From NCBI RefSeq assembly GCF_023502425.1, contig NZ_JAMFMA010000001.1:744001-808000 (forward strand): 64,000 nt of DNA. The letters run 5' to 3'. The translations under genes and the position numbers were made by a program. The notes below the pieces were generated by a model. That model was given only the letters and a program-made list of their open reading frames with translations, searched no databases and was not told where the DNA came from. Source of the stretch: Flagellimonas spongiicola. Its GTDB lineage: Bacteria; Bacteroidota; Bacteroidia; Flavobacteriales; Flavobacteriaceae. Shown here in pieces: positions 8,696 through 19,278 of the stretch; position 1 is the first letter of the stretch; every line of letters begins with the position of its first letter.

Positions 8696-9740
8696 TGCGT
8701 AGTACAGTTAAGGTATCCGATATAATATTTTTGCTGTCAATAGTGTGTCCATATATGGTTGGACTTTTTACTCCAGAACCGAATTCAGCGTTTCCAGTAA
8801 AAACGCGTGCTTCGTCCCAAAGGTTTGCATCAATGAAACTTTGTAATGTTTCCCTACCACCTTCAATCAAAAGACTGGTAATAGATTGGCTAAACAGGTA
8901 ATTGCAAATTTGCTGTGGTAAATTCTTGGTGAAATCAACGAAATGATATTGGACTCCACTATTACTTTTGCCTTCTACAGTTTGTGCAGTAAGTACATGT
9001 GTTTTTATTGAGCCGTCCAAAACGTTGAACTCAGCGGGAATGCGCAAATTTCTGTCCAAAACAATCCGAATGGGGTTTTTACCTGACCAATTTCGAGTAG
9101 AAAGTTTGGGGTTATCTGTTAGAACCGTATTGGTGCCAACCAATATTGCCTGCTCTTCACCTCGCCATTGGTGAACCAGTTGCTTGGAACTTCCGTTACT
9201 TATCCAAAAAGGTTCCGGATTGTTTTTCCTTACTGATTGTTCTGGAGCTATAAAACCGTCCTTGGTTTCTGCCCATTTTAAAATTATATACGGTCGCTTC
9301 TTTTCTTGAAAGGACAAAAAACGTTTGTGATGTTCACGACATTCTGCTTCTAAGACACCAAGAGTTACTTCACACCCCGCTGCTTTTAACTTCTGTATGC
9401 CCCTTCCAGCAACCTTGTCATGCGGGTCTTGCAATCCGATAACGACCCTTGGAATGTTTTTTTGAACGATCAAATCCGCGCAAGGAGGCGTTTTTCCAAA
9501 ATGCGAACATGGCTCCAAAGTAACATACAGCGTAGCGGATTTCAGCAGTTCCTCATTGGAAACAGCGCCAATGGCATTTACTTCAGCATGAGCACCACCA
9601 TAAGGACTTGTGAATCCTTCCCCAATGATCTTTCCATCATTTACAACAACACTGCCCACCATAGGATTAGGAGCCACTTTTCCTAAGCCTTTTTTGCCCA
9701 ATTCAATGCATCGCAGCATGTATTTTTCGTGTATATTCAC
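8688..9740 (-). CDS. ribD: Bifunctional pyrimidine deaminase/reductase RibD
   Basis: Catalyses the second and third steps of riboflavin synthesis: deamination, then reduction of the pyrimidine intermediate. The N-terminal deaminase has the zinc motif GGAHAEVNAI and the paired-Cys PCSHFGKTPPC; the C-terminal half is the RibD reductase (GTNTVLTDNP, IEGGRETL). The frame stays open to 9932, but that part is antisense to the next gene. Homologues start just before IHEKYM, giving the GTG at 9740; an ATG lies at 9719. A -7 element directly upstream makes the GTG nearly leaderless. Confidence 0.93.
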   Translation of the reverse strand: MNIHEKYMLRCIELGKKGLGKVAPNPMVGSVVVNDGKIIGEGFTSPYGGAHAEVNAIGAVSNEELLKSATLYVTLEPCSHFGKTPPCADLIVQKNIPRVVIGLQDPHDKVAGRGIQKLKAAGCEVTLGVLEAECREHHKRFLSFQEKKRPYIILKWAETKDGFIAPEQSVRKNNPEPFWISNGSSKQLVHQWRGEEQAILVGTNTVLTDNPKLSTRNWSGKNPIRIVLDRNLRIPAEFNVLDGSIKTHVLTAQTVEGKSNSGVQYHFVDFTKNLPQQICNYLFSQSITSLLIEGGRETLQSFIDANLWDEARVFTGNAEFGSGVKSPTIYGHTIDSKNIISDTLTVLRND

Positions 9741-9744
9741 CAGA

Positions 9745-9752
9745 CAAAAATA
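9745..9752 (-). promoter_or_regulatory. -7 element of the ribD promoter
   Basis: On the reverse strand TATTTTTG matches TAnnTTTG, with a possible TTG 22 bases further upstream (9775-9777). The predicted start near 9741 is almost on top of the GTG at 9740. Confidence 0.45.
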
Positions 9753-9769
9753 GAACATAAAAATACAAT

Positions 9770-10255
9770 ATGACCAAGGTCGAAATAAGGGAAATCCAAC
9801 CTGAGGATAATGTTCAAGTAGCCCAGGTAATACGTAGGGTACTTGAGGATTTGGGAGTGCCAAAAGTAGGCACAGCATATGCCGACAAAGCCTTGGAAGA
9901 TATGCATGGAGCATACAACGTGCCAAAGGCAACCTATTTCGTGGTAGAAGAGGAAGGAAAAATAATTGGATGCGCCGGCATTGCGCAGTTGGACAACTTT
10001 GAGGGGAACGTCTGTGAGCTGCAAAAGATGTACTTCCTGGAAGAAGCCAGAGGAAAAGGATTGGGTGCTAAAATGATACAAACTTGTCTGGACAAGGCGA
10101 AAACATTTGGCTTTGAACAATGTTATTTGGAGACCATGCCATATATGGAGGCTGCTCAAGAGTTATACAAGAAAAATGGATTCGAATACATTGATGCCCC
10201 GATGGGAAATACGGGTCATTATTCATGTCCTGTTTGGATGCTAAAAGAGATTTAA
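9770..10255 (+). CDS. GNAT-family N-acetyltransferase
   Basis: A 161-residue Gcn5-related acetyltransferase. The central GKIIGCAGIAQL strand, the CELQKMYFLEEARGKGLGAKMI acetyl-CoA-binding region (R-G-K-G-L-G) and the AAQELYKKNGFEYID motif are all present. The substrate is unknown. The gene diverges from ribD with a 29-base spacer and is directly followed (no gap) by prmC, so the two are probably co-translated. Confidence 0.88.
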   Translation: MTKVEIREIQPEDNVQVAQVIRRVLEDLGVPKVGTAYADKALEDMHGAYNVPKATYFVVEEEGKIIGCAGIAQLDNFEGNVCELQKMYFLEEARGKGLGAKMIQTCLDKAKTFGFEQCYLETMPYMEAAQELYKKNGFEYIDAPMGNTGHYSCPVWMLKEI

Positions 10256-11116
10256 GTGCTTTTAAGGGATATTAAAAATATTTTCCACAAGGAGTTGGAC
10301 GAAATTTACCCCAAGGAAGAAGTAGATTCTTTTTTCTATAGTTGTGTAGAACACTATTTGGGTCACGAACGATTTATTTTAGTCGTTCAACCCAATTTGA
10401 CATTGACCAAAGATGAGGAGGAACCTCTATTTTATGCATTGTCGGAAATAAAAAAGGAAAAGCCTTTGCAATACATTCTCGGCGTTGCACATTTTATGGG
10501 CATGGATTTTAGTGTGAATTCCCATGTGCTGATTCCACGTCCTGAAACAGAAGAATTGGTAGAATGGATAGTATCGGAAGTGACGGCAATGCGTGAAGTT
10601 TCTGAATTGAAAATATTGGATATCGGAACAGGTAGTGGTTGTATAGCAATAGCATTGGCTAAGCGTTTACCACAAGCACATATAACAGCAATTGATGTCT
10701 CAATAGAAGCATTGAAAGTTGCGGAAGCTAACGCCAAATCAAATAATGTATCGATCAAGTTTAAGAATCAGGATGTCCTAGACCCCAATTTTAACCTTGA
10801 AACCAAATTTCATATTATAGTTTCCAATCCTCCTTACGTACGTGAATTGGAAAAGGAGTCCATAAAAAGCAATGTCAAAAATTTCGAACCGCATCTAGCC
10901 TTGTTTGTTAAAGATGAAGATCCATTATTATTTTATCGCGTAATTACAAACATTGCCAGAAACTCTTTATTACTTAAAGGACACATCTATTTTGAGATCA
11001 ATCAATATCTGGGATCCCAAACACAGGCGCTTTTAGAAGCGGCCAATTTTTCAGAAATTGAACTCAGAAAGGATATTTTCGGAAATGAACGCATGCTAAA
11101 AGGATGTTACCAATGA
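10256..11116 (+). CDS. prmC: Release factor glutamine methyltransferase PrmC
   Basis: Methylates the glutamine of the GGQ motif in peptide-chain release factors. The 286-residue protein has the N-terminal helical domain, the IPRPETEELVEWI segment, the SAM-binding ILDIGTGSGCIAIALAK motif and the catalytic NPPY. The start is a GTG immediately after the TAA of the GNAT gene. Its stop overlaps the next start (ATGA at 11113), so prmC sits in the middle of a coupled unit. Confidence 0.95.
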   Translation: MLLRDIKNIFHKELDEIYPKEEVDSFFYSCVEHYLGHERFILVVQPNLTLTKDEEEPLFYALSEIKKEKPLQYILGVAHFMGMDFSVNSHVLIPRPETEELVEWIVSEVTAMREVSELKILDIGTGSGCIAIALAKRLPQAHITAIDVSIEALKVAEANAKSNNVSIKFKNQDVLDPNFNLETKFHIIVSNPPYVRELEKESIKSNVKNFEPHLALFVKDEDPLLFYRVITNIARNSLLLKGHIYFEINQYLGSQTQALLEAANFSEIELRKDIFGNERMLKGCYQ

Positions 11117-11694
11117 AAAACATAGCCGTATTTTGTGGTAGTAGTGATGGCAATGAACCAAAAGTATTGGATTTGGCCTACGAGTTAGGAAGAGTTTTGG
11201 CCAAACAGAATATTGGTGTGGTATATGGCGGGGCCAAAATTGGCTTAATGGGCAAGGTTGCGGAGGGGGCACTTTCAATGAATGGCAAAGTATTTGGGGT
11301 AATTCCACTTTTTTTAAAGCGAAAGGAAGTTTTTCATCCTCGGTTGACTGAACTTATTACAGTGGATACCATGCATGAACGTAAATTGAAAATGCATGAA
11401 CGATCAGATGGATTTATCGCACTACCAGGTGGGTTTGGAACGTTAGAGGAACTATTTGAAATCATCACATGGGGCCAATTGGGATTGCACCAAAACCCTA
11501 TTGGGGTGTTGAATCCTGACGGTTTTTATGACCCGATGTTGACCTTATTGGACACCATGGTTGCCAAAGAATTTTTAAAAGAAGAAAATAGGGATATGGT
11601 ATTGGTCGACCATACCATTGATGGTTTATTGACGCAAATGAAGAACTATCAGCCAATTGCCGTTCCCAAATGGATAGCGAAAGAACAGACATAA
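11113..11694 (+). CDS. LOG-family protein (TIGR00730)
   Basis: Rossmann-fold protein of the LOG/YgdH family, which includes cytokinin-activating nucleoside 5'-monophosphate phosphoribohydrolases. Visible motifs are the N-terminal AVFCGSS, VYGGAKIGLMG, MHERK and the diagnostic PGGFGTLEE. An upstream in-frame ATG at 11104 adds three residues, but the ATG at 11113 gives the standard MKNIAVFCGSS start and a 4-base overlap with prmC. In bacteria such enzymes probably cleave AMP-like nucleotides; the physiological substrate here is unknown. Confidence 0.9.
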   Translation: MKNIAVFCGSSDGNEPKVLDLAYELGRVLAKQNIGVVYGGAKIGLMGKVAEGALSMNGKVFGVIPLFLKRKEVFHPRLTELITVDTMHERKLKMHERSDGFIALPGGFGTLEELFEIITWGQLGLHQNPIGVLNPDGFYDPMLTLLDTMVAKEFLKEENRDMVLVDHTIDGLLTQMKNYQPIAVPKWIAKEQT

Positions 11695-13692
<1,998 letters not shown>

Positions 13693-13769
13693 TCTTCATT
13701 TCATGGGAACCAAGACGAAAACTATGGTGTAAGTTTCGCTTTTGTCAGTTTTTTCCTTAAATTGAATCC

Positions 13770-14153
13770 ATGGGAGATACCTATCAAATTGTAACAGGAA
13801 TCATGGCGGGTTTTGCCGTGATCTACATTTTGATGGAAATCATATTGAACGTAAATGGTATAGATGATGATACTTCCAATATTATACTTTTGGAAGCCTC
13901 AAAAAAGAAACTGTTTTTTATTCCATTTGCCTTAGGGGCAATTCTTGGACATCTTTTTCTAGGGACTACAAATACTGCTTTTGAAATGTCCGATTCACTT
14001 TATCCTGTTGCCATTTTGTTTGGGTCAGCAACCATTTCCGTAGGGATTGCGTATTGGAAAGACTTTAAAAAACCATTGTGGTTTTTGAGTCTGTTGTTGG
14101 TTTTGGGATTGGTATATGGACATCTTTTTTGGTCAATGAATTATGCATCATGA
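13770..14153 (+). CDS. Small four-helix membrane protein, function unknown
   Basis: A 127-residue protein with about four predicted membrane helices (roughly 6-25, 48-66, 79-95, 101-122) and a hydrophilic loop after helix 1. I recognise no family. Its stop overlaps the start of the next gene (ATGA at 14150), and that gene also encodes a small four-helix membrane protein, so the two products may act together. A soluble component of a larger system is not evident next to them. Confidence 0.7.
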   Translation: MGDTYQIVTGIMAGFAVIYILMEIILNVNGIDDDTSNIILLEASKKKLFFIPFALGAILGHLFLGTTNTAFEMSDSLYPVAILFGSATISVGIAYWKDFKKPLWFLSLLLVLGLVYGHLFWSMNYAS

Positions 14154-14560
14154 AAAATTTCGTTGAAAAAAATAAAAAAGCCTTAAAAATAATCAAGATC
14201 GTAATTGCTACGCTATTGGGTATTATGGTGATTATCGATATCATACTAGTCCGGCTGGAAGATCGCGGTTTCCCAACCTTTAGTGAAGTGATCAAAAACA
14301 ACCGAACTTCTTTGATTTGGCTAAATTTTCTCTTGGGAGGATTAGTTGCAAAAGTTTTTTATAATAGGGTGGTGACTACGAAGGAACGTGAAATCTCTGG
14401 CTTTTTCACTTTTCTGGCCATGTTGATTTTATTGTATGCTTTTGGTCGCTTATTCACCATCGAAATAGATACGCCGTATCATTTATTGATTATGATTTGT
14501 GGTGGAATCCTGGCCTACAGGGCATGGCCCCAATATATCCAAGATGACGAAACCCATTGA
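14150..14560 (+). CDS. Small four-helix membrane protein, function unknown
   Basis: A 136-residue protein starting MKNFVEKNKKALKII with a basic amphipathic head, then about four membrane helices (near 18-37, 55-72, 85-105, 112-127) and a short polar tail. The frame is open from 14078, but the ATG at 14150 overlaps the previous stop by four bases and is the natural start. No family recognised. It is the middle of three overlapping genes. Confidence 0.7.
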   Translation: MKNFVEKNKKALKIIKIVIATLLGIMVIIDIILVRLEDRGFPTFSEVIKNNRTSLIWLNFLLGGLVAKVFYNRVVTTKEREISGFFTFLAMLILLYAFGRLFTIEIDTPYHLLIMICGGILAYRAWPQYIQDDETH

Positions 14561-14846
14561 TTACAACCAATTTTTGGAAACCTTGTCACAAAATGAACCG
14601 CCAACCCTTTGGGATGAAGGTTTGCAAGCACTTTGGTACGATGCAAAGGGCAATTGGAATGCTTCCCATGATATTGCACAAGACATGCAAAACCCCACAG
14701 GAAGTTGGATACATGCCTACTTACACAGAAAGGAAGGTGACAAATGGAATGCAGGATACTGGTATCGTCAAGCTGGAAGACCATATCCAACTATTAGTTT
14801 GGAGGAGGAGTTGCAAGTGATGGTAGAACATCTTTTAATTCATTAA
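14544..14846 (+). CDS. Conserved hypothetical small soluble protein
   Basis: A 100-residue soluble protein starting MTKPIDYNQFLE. It carries a block HAYLHRKEGD, then NAGYWYRQAGRP, that I recall from uncharacterised proteins in many bacterial phyla, with no assigned function. The start at 14544 overlaps the previous gene by 17 bases in another frame. The stop shares TTAA with the converging MBL gene. The Trp/Tyr-rich repeat-like composition suggests a short helical (TPR or Sel1-like) fold, which is only a guess. Confidence 0.72.
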   Translation: MTKPIDYNQFLETLSQNEPPTLWDEGLQALWYDAKGNWNASHDIAQDMQNPTGSWIHAYLHRKEGDKWNAGYWYRQAGRPYPTISLEEELQVMVEHLLIH

Positions 14847-16357
14847 TCTGTTCGGACAAAACGTTGTTCTCCTGCGTCGAATTCAAATTTGTAAATATCG
14901 TACTTCCCACTTCTTGCATCTTTTTCCAATTTTTGGGCCATGACCAACTGATCCCCATCACTTCGAAGACTTATCATTCCATATCTGGTCAAATACGAAT
15001 TGATTTTCTTGTATTTCTCAACCATATCTGCCTTTAAGTCAGCTAAAATTTGCTGATTGGCCGGAGAGTCTACAAAATTAGCCTTGAAATCATCAAAGGC
15101 TTTTTGCGCTTCTTCCCATTTTTGGTATTTGTTCACCAATTCAGGTATGGTAGCTGACGAAAAGTCCTTATTAGATCTAGCCAATTCAGTACTGAAAATC
15201 AGTGGTTTTTTACTGTAACCAGTTTTGCCCAAAGCGCCTAGCGTATCTGGTCTAGGGTGACTATAATTTTCATCGTCCCCGCTAGAAATTACAGTGCCCA
15301 ACGCATTGATATTTTCAAGAAATTCGTAGCTAAATAAGTGGCTTCCATGATGACAGGCTTTCGCAATATCAGCTTGTAAAACGGATTTTGCATTGCTTCC
15401 CAATTTTCCATTGATATATTCCCCAGCTTCTTCGTTGATGTCGCCACCTAACATGACTCTTAGTTTCTTGAACTTTAGCATCAAGAGTACGGAATGTCCG
15501 TTTTTGGTTTTACCATTGTTTTTTAGAAAGGGCAGCACTGTATGACCATCCTGTTGATCCAAAATAGGGGCTATGACCTCTACAGAACACTCGTTGGCAC
15601 CACCGTTTCCAATCATAAAACCAGAGTGATTGTTGAGGGCCACAAACTCGGGTTGATTGGTTTGGTTTAAAGCCAAAGCCATGGTTTCTGGGAATTGAGA
15701 GCCATTTCCACTGGAATTATTGGGGTCGTTCAAAATATTTTTCACCGCCAAATCTGTGAGTTCAAGCGACAGCAAATAGTCTTTTTGGTCCGAAAGCTCT
15801 TCCACTTTGCCTAGTTCAGTATTCCAACCTTTAGCATGATCTACAGGTCGCTGCACGATGCCACTGTGGAAGATTTTATCGAATTGAATGGCATTTTCTT
15901 TAAAAATGTCCGCAAACCCTAGGTAATGGTCATTATCTGGATGACTGACTATGGCTTTGAATTTCATGGGAAGACTATCATTTTCATCCAAATTAAAGCG
16001 CCAATACAGATATCGGTACATATTGTCGCCTTTCCCAGCGTCAATAAGATAATGTTCATCGTCTGGGGTAACCATATGACACCCATCACCTTGGCCAATG
16101 TCTACAAAATTGACTTCCAACACCCTGTTTTTTTGAATGTTGTCCACGGAAATCCAACCTGTTTTATTTCGAGAATGTACTTGAACTCTATTATTGACTA
16201 CTTCTGTGTCCAGAATAGTAATGAAATCTCCAAAAAGTAGATGTTGTACCCACGTATTGGATGTTTCATCTTTTAAGATTTTGGCATCAGGAAATCCAGC
16301 GAATGTAAATTTAATTGGCCCATTTGTGGTGAACAAAGCGGAATTCAATTGTGGCAT
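14843..16357 (-). CDS. SH3-like plus ComEC-type metallo-beta-lactamase-fold hydrolase
   Basis: A 504-residue protein with no signal peptide. Residues about 25-75 look like a bacterial SH3 domain (VQVHSRNKTGWIS). From about residue 80 follows an MBL-fold hydrolase of the ComEC/Rec2 type: EVNFVDIGQGDGCHM, the metal motif SHPDNDH (H139, D141, D143, H144), then ACHHGS and ISSGDDENYSHPRPD. ComEC relatives are thought to cut DNA; soluble relatives are associated with phosphodiester substrates. The C-terminal 100 residues are helical and unassigned. It is a single gene converging on the three small genes. The role is unknown. Confidence 0.8.
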   Translation of the reverse strand: MPQLNSALFTTNGPIKFTFAGFPDAKILKDETSNTWVQHLLFGDFITILDTEVVNNRVQVHSRNKTGWISVDNIQKNRVLEVNFVDIGQGDGCHMVTPDDEHYLIDAGKGDNMYRYLYWRFNLDENDSLPMKFKAIVSHPDNDHYLGFADIFKENAIQFDKIFHSGIVQRPVDHAKGWNTELGKVEELSDQKDYLLSLELTDLAVKNILNDPNNSSGNGSQFPETMALALNQTNQPEFVALNNHSGFMIGNGGANECSVEVIAPILDQQDGHTVLPFLKNNGKTKNGHSVLLMLKFKKLRVMLGGDINEEAGEYINGKLGSNAKSVLQADIAKACHHGSHLFSYEFLENINALGTVISSGDDENYSHPRPDTLGALGKTGYSKKPLIFSTELARSNKDFSSATIPELVNKYQKWEEAQKAFDDFKANFVDSPANQQILADLKADMVEKYKKINSYLTRYGMISLRSDGDQLVMAQKLEKDARSGKYDIYKFEFDAGEQRFVRTD

Positions 16358-16509
16358 TTTAGTAAGGAATTAAGTTTGAAACTGTAGACGTTGTTGCATC
16401 TTAAGATAAGAAATTTCGCATTTCAAACCCTTGTTCTTGTGGTAGTTGTAAGAAAAGATGTGTGGATTGGCAATTATTTACACCTTTAAGATCAAGATAG
16501 CTCAATTTG

Positions 16510-16542
16510 GGCATCCATCAACTCAAAATAGGCATCCGTCAA
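16510..16542. repeat. Two 12-bp direct repeats with 21-bp period
   Basis: GGCATCCATCAA (16510-16521) and GGCATCCGTCAA (16531-16542) differ at one base and are exactly two helical turns apart. They lie upstream of a weak -7 element (CATATTTG, 16573-16580) of the 16605 gene, which is where an activator would bind. The rest of the 247-base spacer shows no gene. Confidence 0.5.
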
Positions 16543-16604
16543 TTAGGAGGCTGTTTTCCTTTTGGTACTGCTCATATTTGGGGTTTAACTAAAACTCTAA
16601 AATT

Positions 16605-18302
16605 ATGAAACTGAGAATTTTGCTACTAGCCGCATTGGTTGTCTTTATGCTGCACTCTTGCGGAAAGGATGACACACCGGAAACGGCCAATAGGGCCCCT
16701 AAAATGGCAAATCAAAATAAATCCATTTCTGAGGATACACAACCTGGCACTTCCTTTTATACTGTGGTAGCAAGTGACGAAGATAAAGGAGATACATTGG
16801 AATTTTCCATTACGGAAAACGACAACGGACTGTTTACCATTAATACGAAGACTGGAGCTTTAAGTGTGGCCAGTGGGCAATCCTTGGATTTTTCCGTAAG
16901 TCAGACACACACCATAACGGTAAGTGTTACTGATGGTACGGATTCCACATCCGCCACCGTTACAATCACTGTTACCGAAGGAGAAGTACTAGTTGGAGCC
17001 GCTCCGGTAATGGTAGATCAGGAATTTGAAGTGGGCGATAATACCTCTGATTCTGATATCCTTGCATTAATAATGGCTACAGACGACGATTCCGAAAACT
17101 TGCAGTTCTCCATCAAAACCGATGAAGATAACTTGTTTAAGATTACACCTGAGGGAGCGTTAAGTCTTAAAGAGGGTGAGGAACTGGACAATTGGGAAGC
17201 TGATACGCATGAGCTAGAGGTAAGTGTTACTGATGATGAGATTATTGTGGATGCGAAGATCACGCTTAATGTTGTTGACAAACGTTCGTTTATTACAACT
17301 TGGAAAACTAATAATCCGGGAGAGAATGTAACTATTGCTATAGGCATGCTGGACTATGATTTTGAAATTAATTGGGGAGACGAATCCGCGGTTGAAAACG
17401 TCACAACAAATTTCTCTCCTCTTACACATGATTATGAGTTCGCAGGTACATACAAAGTTTCTATTCGTGGCAAGTTTCCTGGAATGTTTGCCGAAGGGGG
17501 TACTACATCTGATAAATTGTTTTCCATTGATCAATGGGGTGAAATAGAGTGGGAAAATCTGCATAGTACGTTTGCAGGATGCATCAATATGATTTATAAA
17601 GCAAAAGATGCGCCGAATTTAGCAAAGGTATCAGATATGTCATACATGTTTGCAAATGCAAATGTTTTTGATGGGAACCTAAACGAATGGGACGTCCAAA
17701 ATGTGACGAATATGTCCAATATGTTTCGTAATGCCGCAGCTTTTAATGGAAATTTAAGTAATTGGAAAACTTCGAAAGTAACTGATATGTCATTCATGTT
17801 CAAAGGTGCTGCTTCTTTTAATGGGGATCTTTCTGGATGGGATGTTACCAAAACTGAAACCATGGAAAATATGTTTGAGGATGCAACTTCTTTTGAAGGG
17901 AAAGGTCTGGAAAGTTGGGAAGTAAAGGGTGTTTCAGATATGTATCTCATGTTTAAAGATGCCAGCTCATTTAATGGTGAAATTGAAGACTGGGATTTAA
18001 GCAATGTTGATAGCATGACTGGCATGTTCCTAAATGCGATTAGTTTTAATCGCTCTCTAGAACATTGGAACCTTAAAAAGGCACCAAATATGCTTAACAT
18101 GTTACAAAATTGTGGAATGTCTGTAAATAATTATGACGCAACTTTAATTGGTTGGGCAAATAACCCCAATACTCCAAATAATTTAGCCATGGGTGCAAAG
18201 GGTTTATACTACTGTGAAGGTGCCGATGCTCATGAAACTTTAACTGAAGTCAAAGGATGGACTATATCTGATGAAGGTACGGACCCTAATTGCGAACTTT
18301 AA
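16605..18302 (+). CDS. Cadherin-like and BspA-type (DUF285) repeat lipoprotein
   Basis: A 565-residue exported lipoprotein: signal peptide with lipobox ending at C19 (MLHSC). Two cadherin-like domains follow (about 30-126 and 130-226; motifs ASDEDKGDTLEFSI, TGALSVASGQSLDF), then a beta-rich PKD-like stretch, then about six DUF285/BspA units of 25 residues with the form M..MF..A..FNG.L..W.....T. No type IX C-terminal sorting domain is seen; it ends PNCEL. Such proteins usually act at the cell surface in adhesion or ligand binding. It is a single gene with its own terminator. Confidence 0.88.
   Translation: MKLRILLLAALVVFMLHSCGKDDTPETANRAPKMANQNKSISEDTQPGTSFYTVVASDEDKGDTLEFSITENDNGLFTINTKTGALSVASGQSLDFSVSQTHTITVSVTDGTDSTSATVTITVTEGEVLVGAAPVMVDQEFEVGDNTSDSDILALIMATDDDSENLQFSIKTDEDNLFKITPEGALSLKEGEELDNWEADTHELEVSVTDDEIIVDAKITLNVVDKRSFITTWKTNNPGENVTIAIGMLDYDFEINWGDESAVENVTTNFSPLTHDYEFAGTYKVSIRGKFPGMFAEGGTTSDKLFSIDQWGEIEWENLHSTFAGCINMIYKAKDAPNLAKVSDMSYMFANANVFDGNLNEWDVQNVTNMSNMFRNAAAFNGNLSNWKTSKVTDMSFMFKGAASFNGDLSGWDVTKTETMENMFEDATSFEGKGLESWEVKGVSDMYLMFKDASSFNGEIEDWDLSNVDSMTGMFLNAISFNRSLEHWNLKKAPNMLNMLQNCGMSVNNYDATLIGWANNPNTPNNLAMGAKGLYYCEGADAHETLTEVKGWTISDEGTDPNCEL
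17620..18110 (+). repeat. 75-bp coding repeats (DUF285 units)
   Basis: About six tandem units of 75 bases encode the BspA-type 25-residue repeats, each centred on M-x-x-MF and FNG-x-L-x-x-W. They are diverged at the nucleotide level, which points to old duplication rather than recent slippage. Confidence 0.8.
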
Positions 18303-18322
18303 ATACCTATTCAAATAAAACT

Positions 18323-18361
18323 AAAACACCAGTGGTATATGGTATGCTACTGGTGTTTTTT
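18323..18361. terminator. Bidirectional rho-independent terminator
   Basis: AAAACACCAGT and ACTGGTGTTTT form an 11-bp stem around a 15-base loop, with T runs on both strands. It separates the BspA-type gene from the converging nucleotidase gene. Confidence 0.88.
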
Positions 18362-18366
18362 GTTTT

Positions 18367-19278
18367 CTAAACTGAAATACTCACTCCATCCGCAGAAATA
18401 GAATGCTGCTCATCAAAGTAAAAATCGATACGGCCCAGGTTAAGGCCATAGGCCCCAACTTGGTTGACTAAAACAGAAGCTCCGTTTAAGTTGGTTCGAA
18501 TTTCAGGTTTATCTAAAAAGGTATGAGTATGACCTCCTATGATTAAATTGGTGTTGTAAGTGCGCTGGGCCAACAACACATCCGATGGCCGTTGCGGATT
18601 TTCATATTCGTAACCTAAATGCGAAAGACAGATAATTAAATCACATTGTTCTTCCTCCTTAAGCAAGCGTTCCATATCCAAGGCAATTTCGTAAGGGTCG
18701 TTATAAATAGTCTCCTTACTAAGTCGTTTGGTCACCAACCCATCCAAGGCGATTCCTAACCCATACACCCCAATTTTCAAACCATCCAGCTGGTAAGTTT
18801 TATACGGTTTTACAAATCCGTCGAGCACCGTTTTCGAAAAATCATAATTGGCAGAAAGTAAATCAAATGTACCATGGGGTATTTGAGCCAACAGCCCATC
18901 AACTCCATTGTCAAAGTCATGGTTGCCAATGGTTGCCGCATCATAGTTGAGTTTGCTCATTAATTTAAACTCCAATTCACCGCCGTAAAAATTAAAATAG
19001 GGAGTGCCTTGAAAGATATCCCCAGCATCAAACAACAAGGTATTGGGGTTTTCGTATCTAATTTGCTCTACCAAGGTAGCTCTGCGGGCCACCCCTCCTA
19101 AATTGGCATAACGCGAATGCGTAGTTGGAAAAGGGTCAATATGACTGTGTACATCATTGGTGTGCAAAATGGTGATATGCTTTCGGTTTAAAGTGGAACA
19201 AGCGTTTAAACTTAATCCGCCGAGTCCCACTAAGGCTGAAGCACCTGCAGTCTGGGCAATAAATTTTCTTCGTTTCAT
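18367..19278 (-). CDS. 5'-nucleotidase/UshA-type metallophosphatase half (N-terminal domain)
   Basis: A 303-residue exported metallophosphatase. It starts MKRRKFIAQTAG, a Tat-like signal, with a possible lipobox at LNAC near residue 27. The metal-binding motifs of the UshA N-terminal domain are present: ILHTNDVHSHIDPF, DAGDIFQG, GNHDFDNG, and GGHTHTF. It lacks the substrate-binding C-terminal domain, which is encoded by the gene just upstream (19279-20046) with no gap. Together the two would form a periplasmic nucleotidase. Confidence 0.93.
   Translation of the reverse strand: MKRRKFIAQTAGASALVGLGGLSLNACSTLNRKHITILHTNDVHSHIDPFPTTHSRYANLGGVARRATLVEQIRYENPNTLLFDAGDIFQGTPYFNFYGGELEFKLMSKLNYDAATIGNHDFDNGVDGLLAQIPHGTFDLLSANYDFSKTVLDGFVKPYKTYQLDGLKIGVYGLGIALDGLVTKRLSKETIYNDPYEIALDMERLLKEEEQCDLIICLSHLGYEYENPQRPSDVLLAQRTYNTNLIIGGHTHTFLDKPEIRTNLNGASVLVNQVGAYGLNLGRIDFYFDEQHSISADGVSISV

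Noticed and set aside
9741-9932. N-terminal extension of RibD up to 9932
   Set aside because: The extra residues have no homology, run antisense through the GNAT gene, and lie upstream of a -7 element.
17620-18110. Regular 75-bp repeats as a possible CRISPR array
   Set aside because: They are in frame, encode DUF285 units without unique spacers, and belong to a normal gene.
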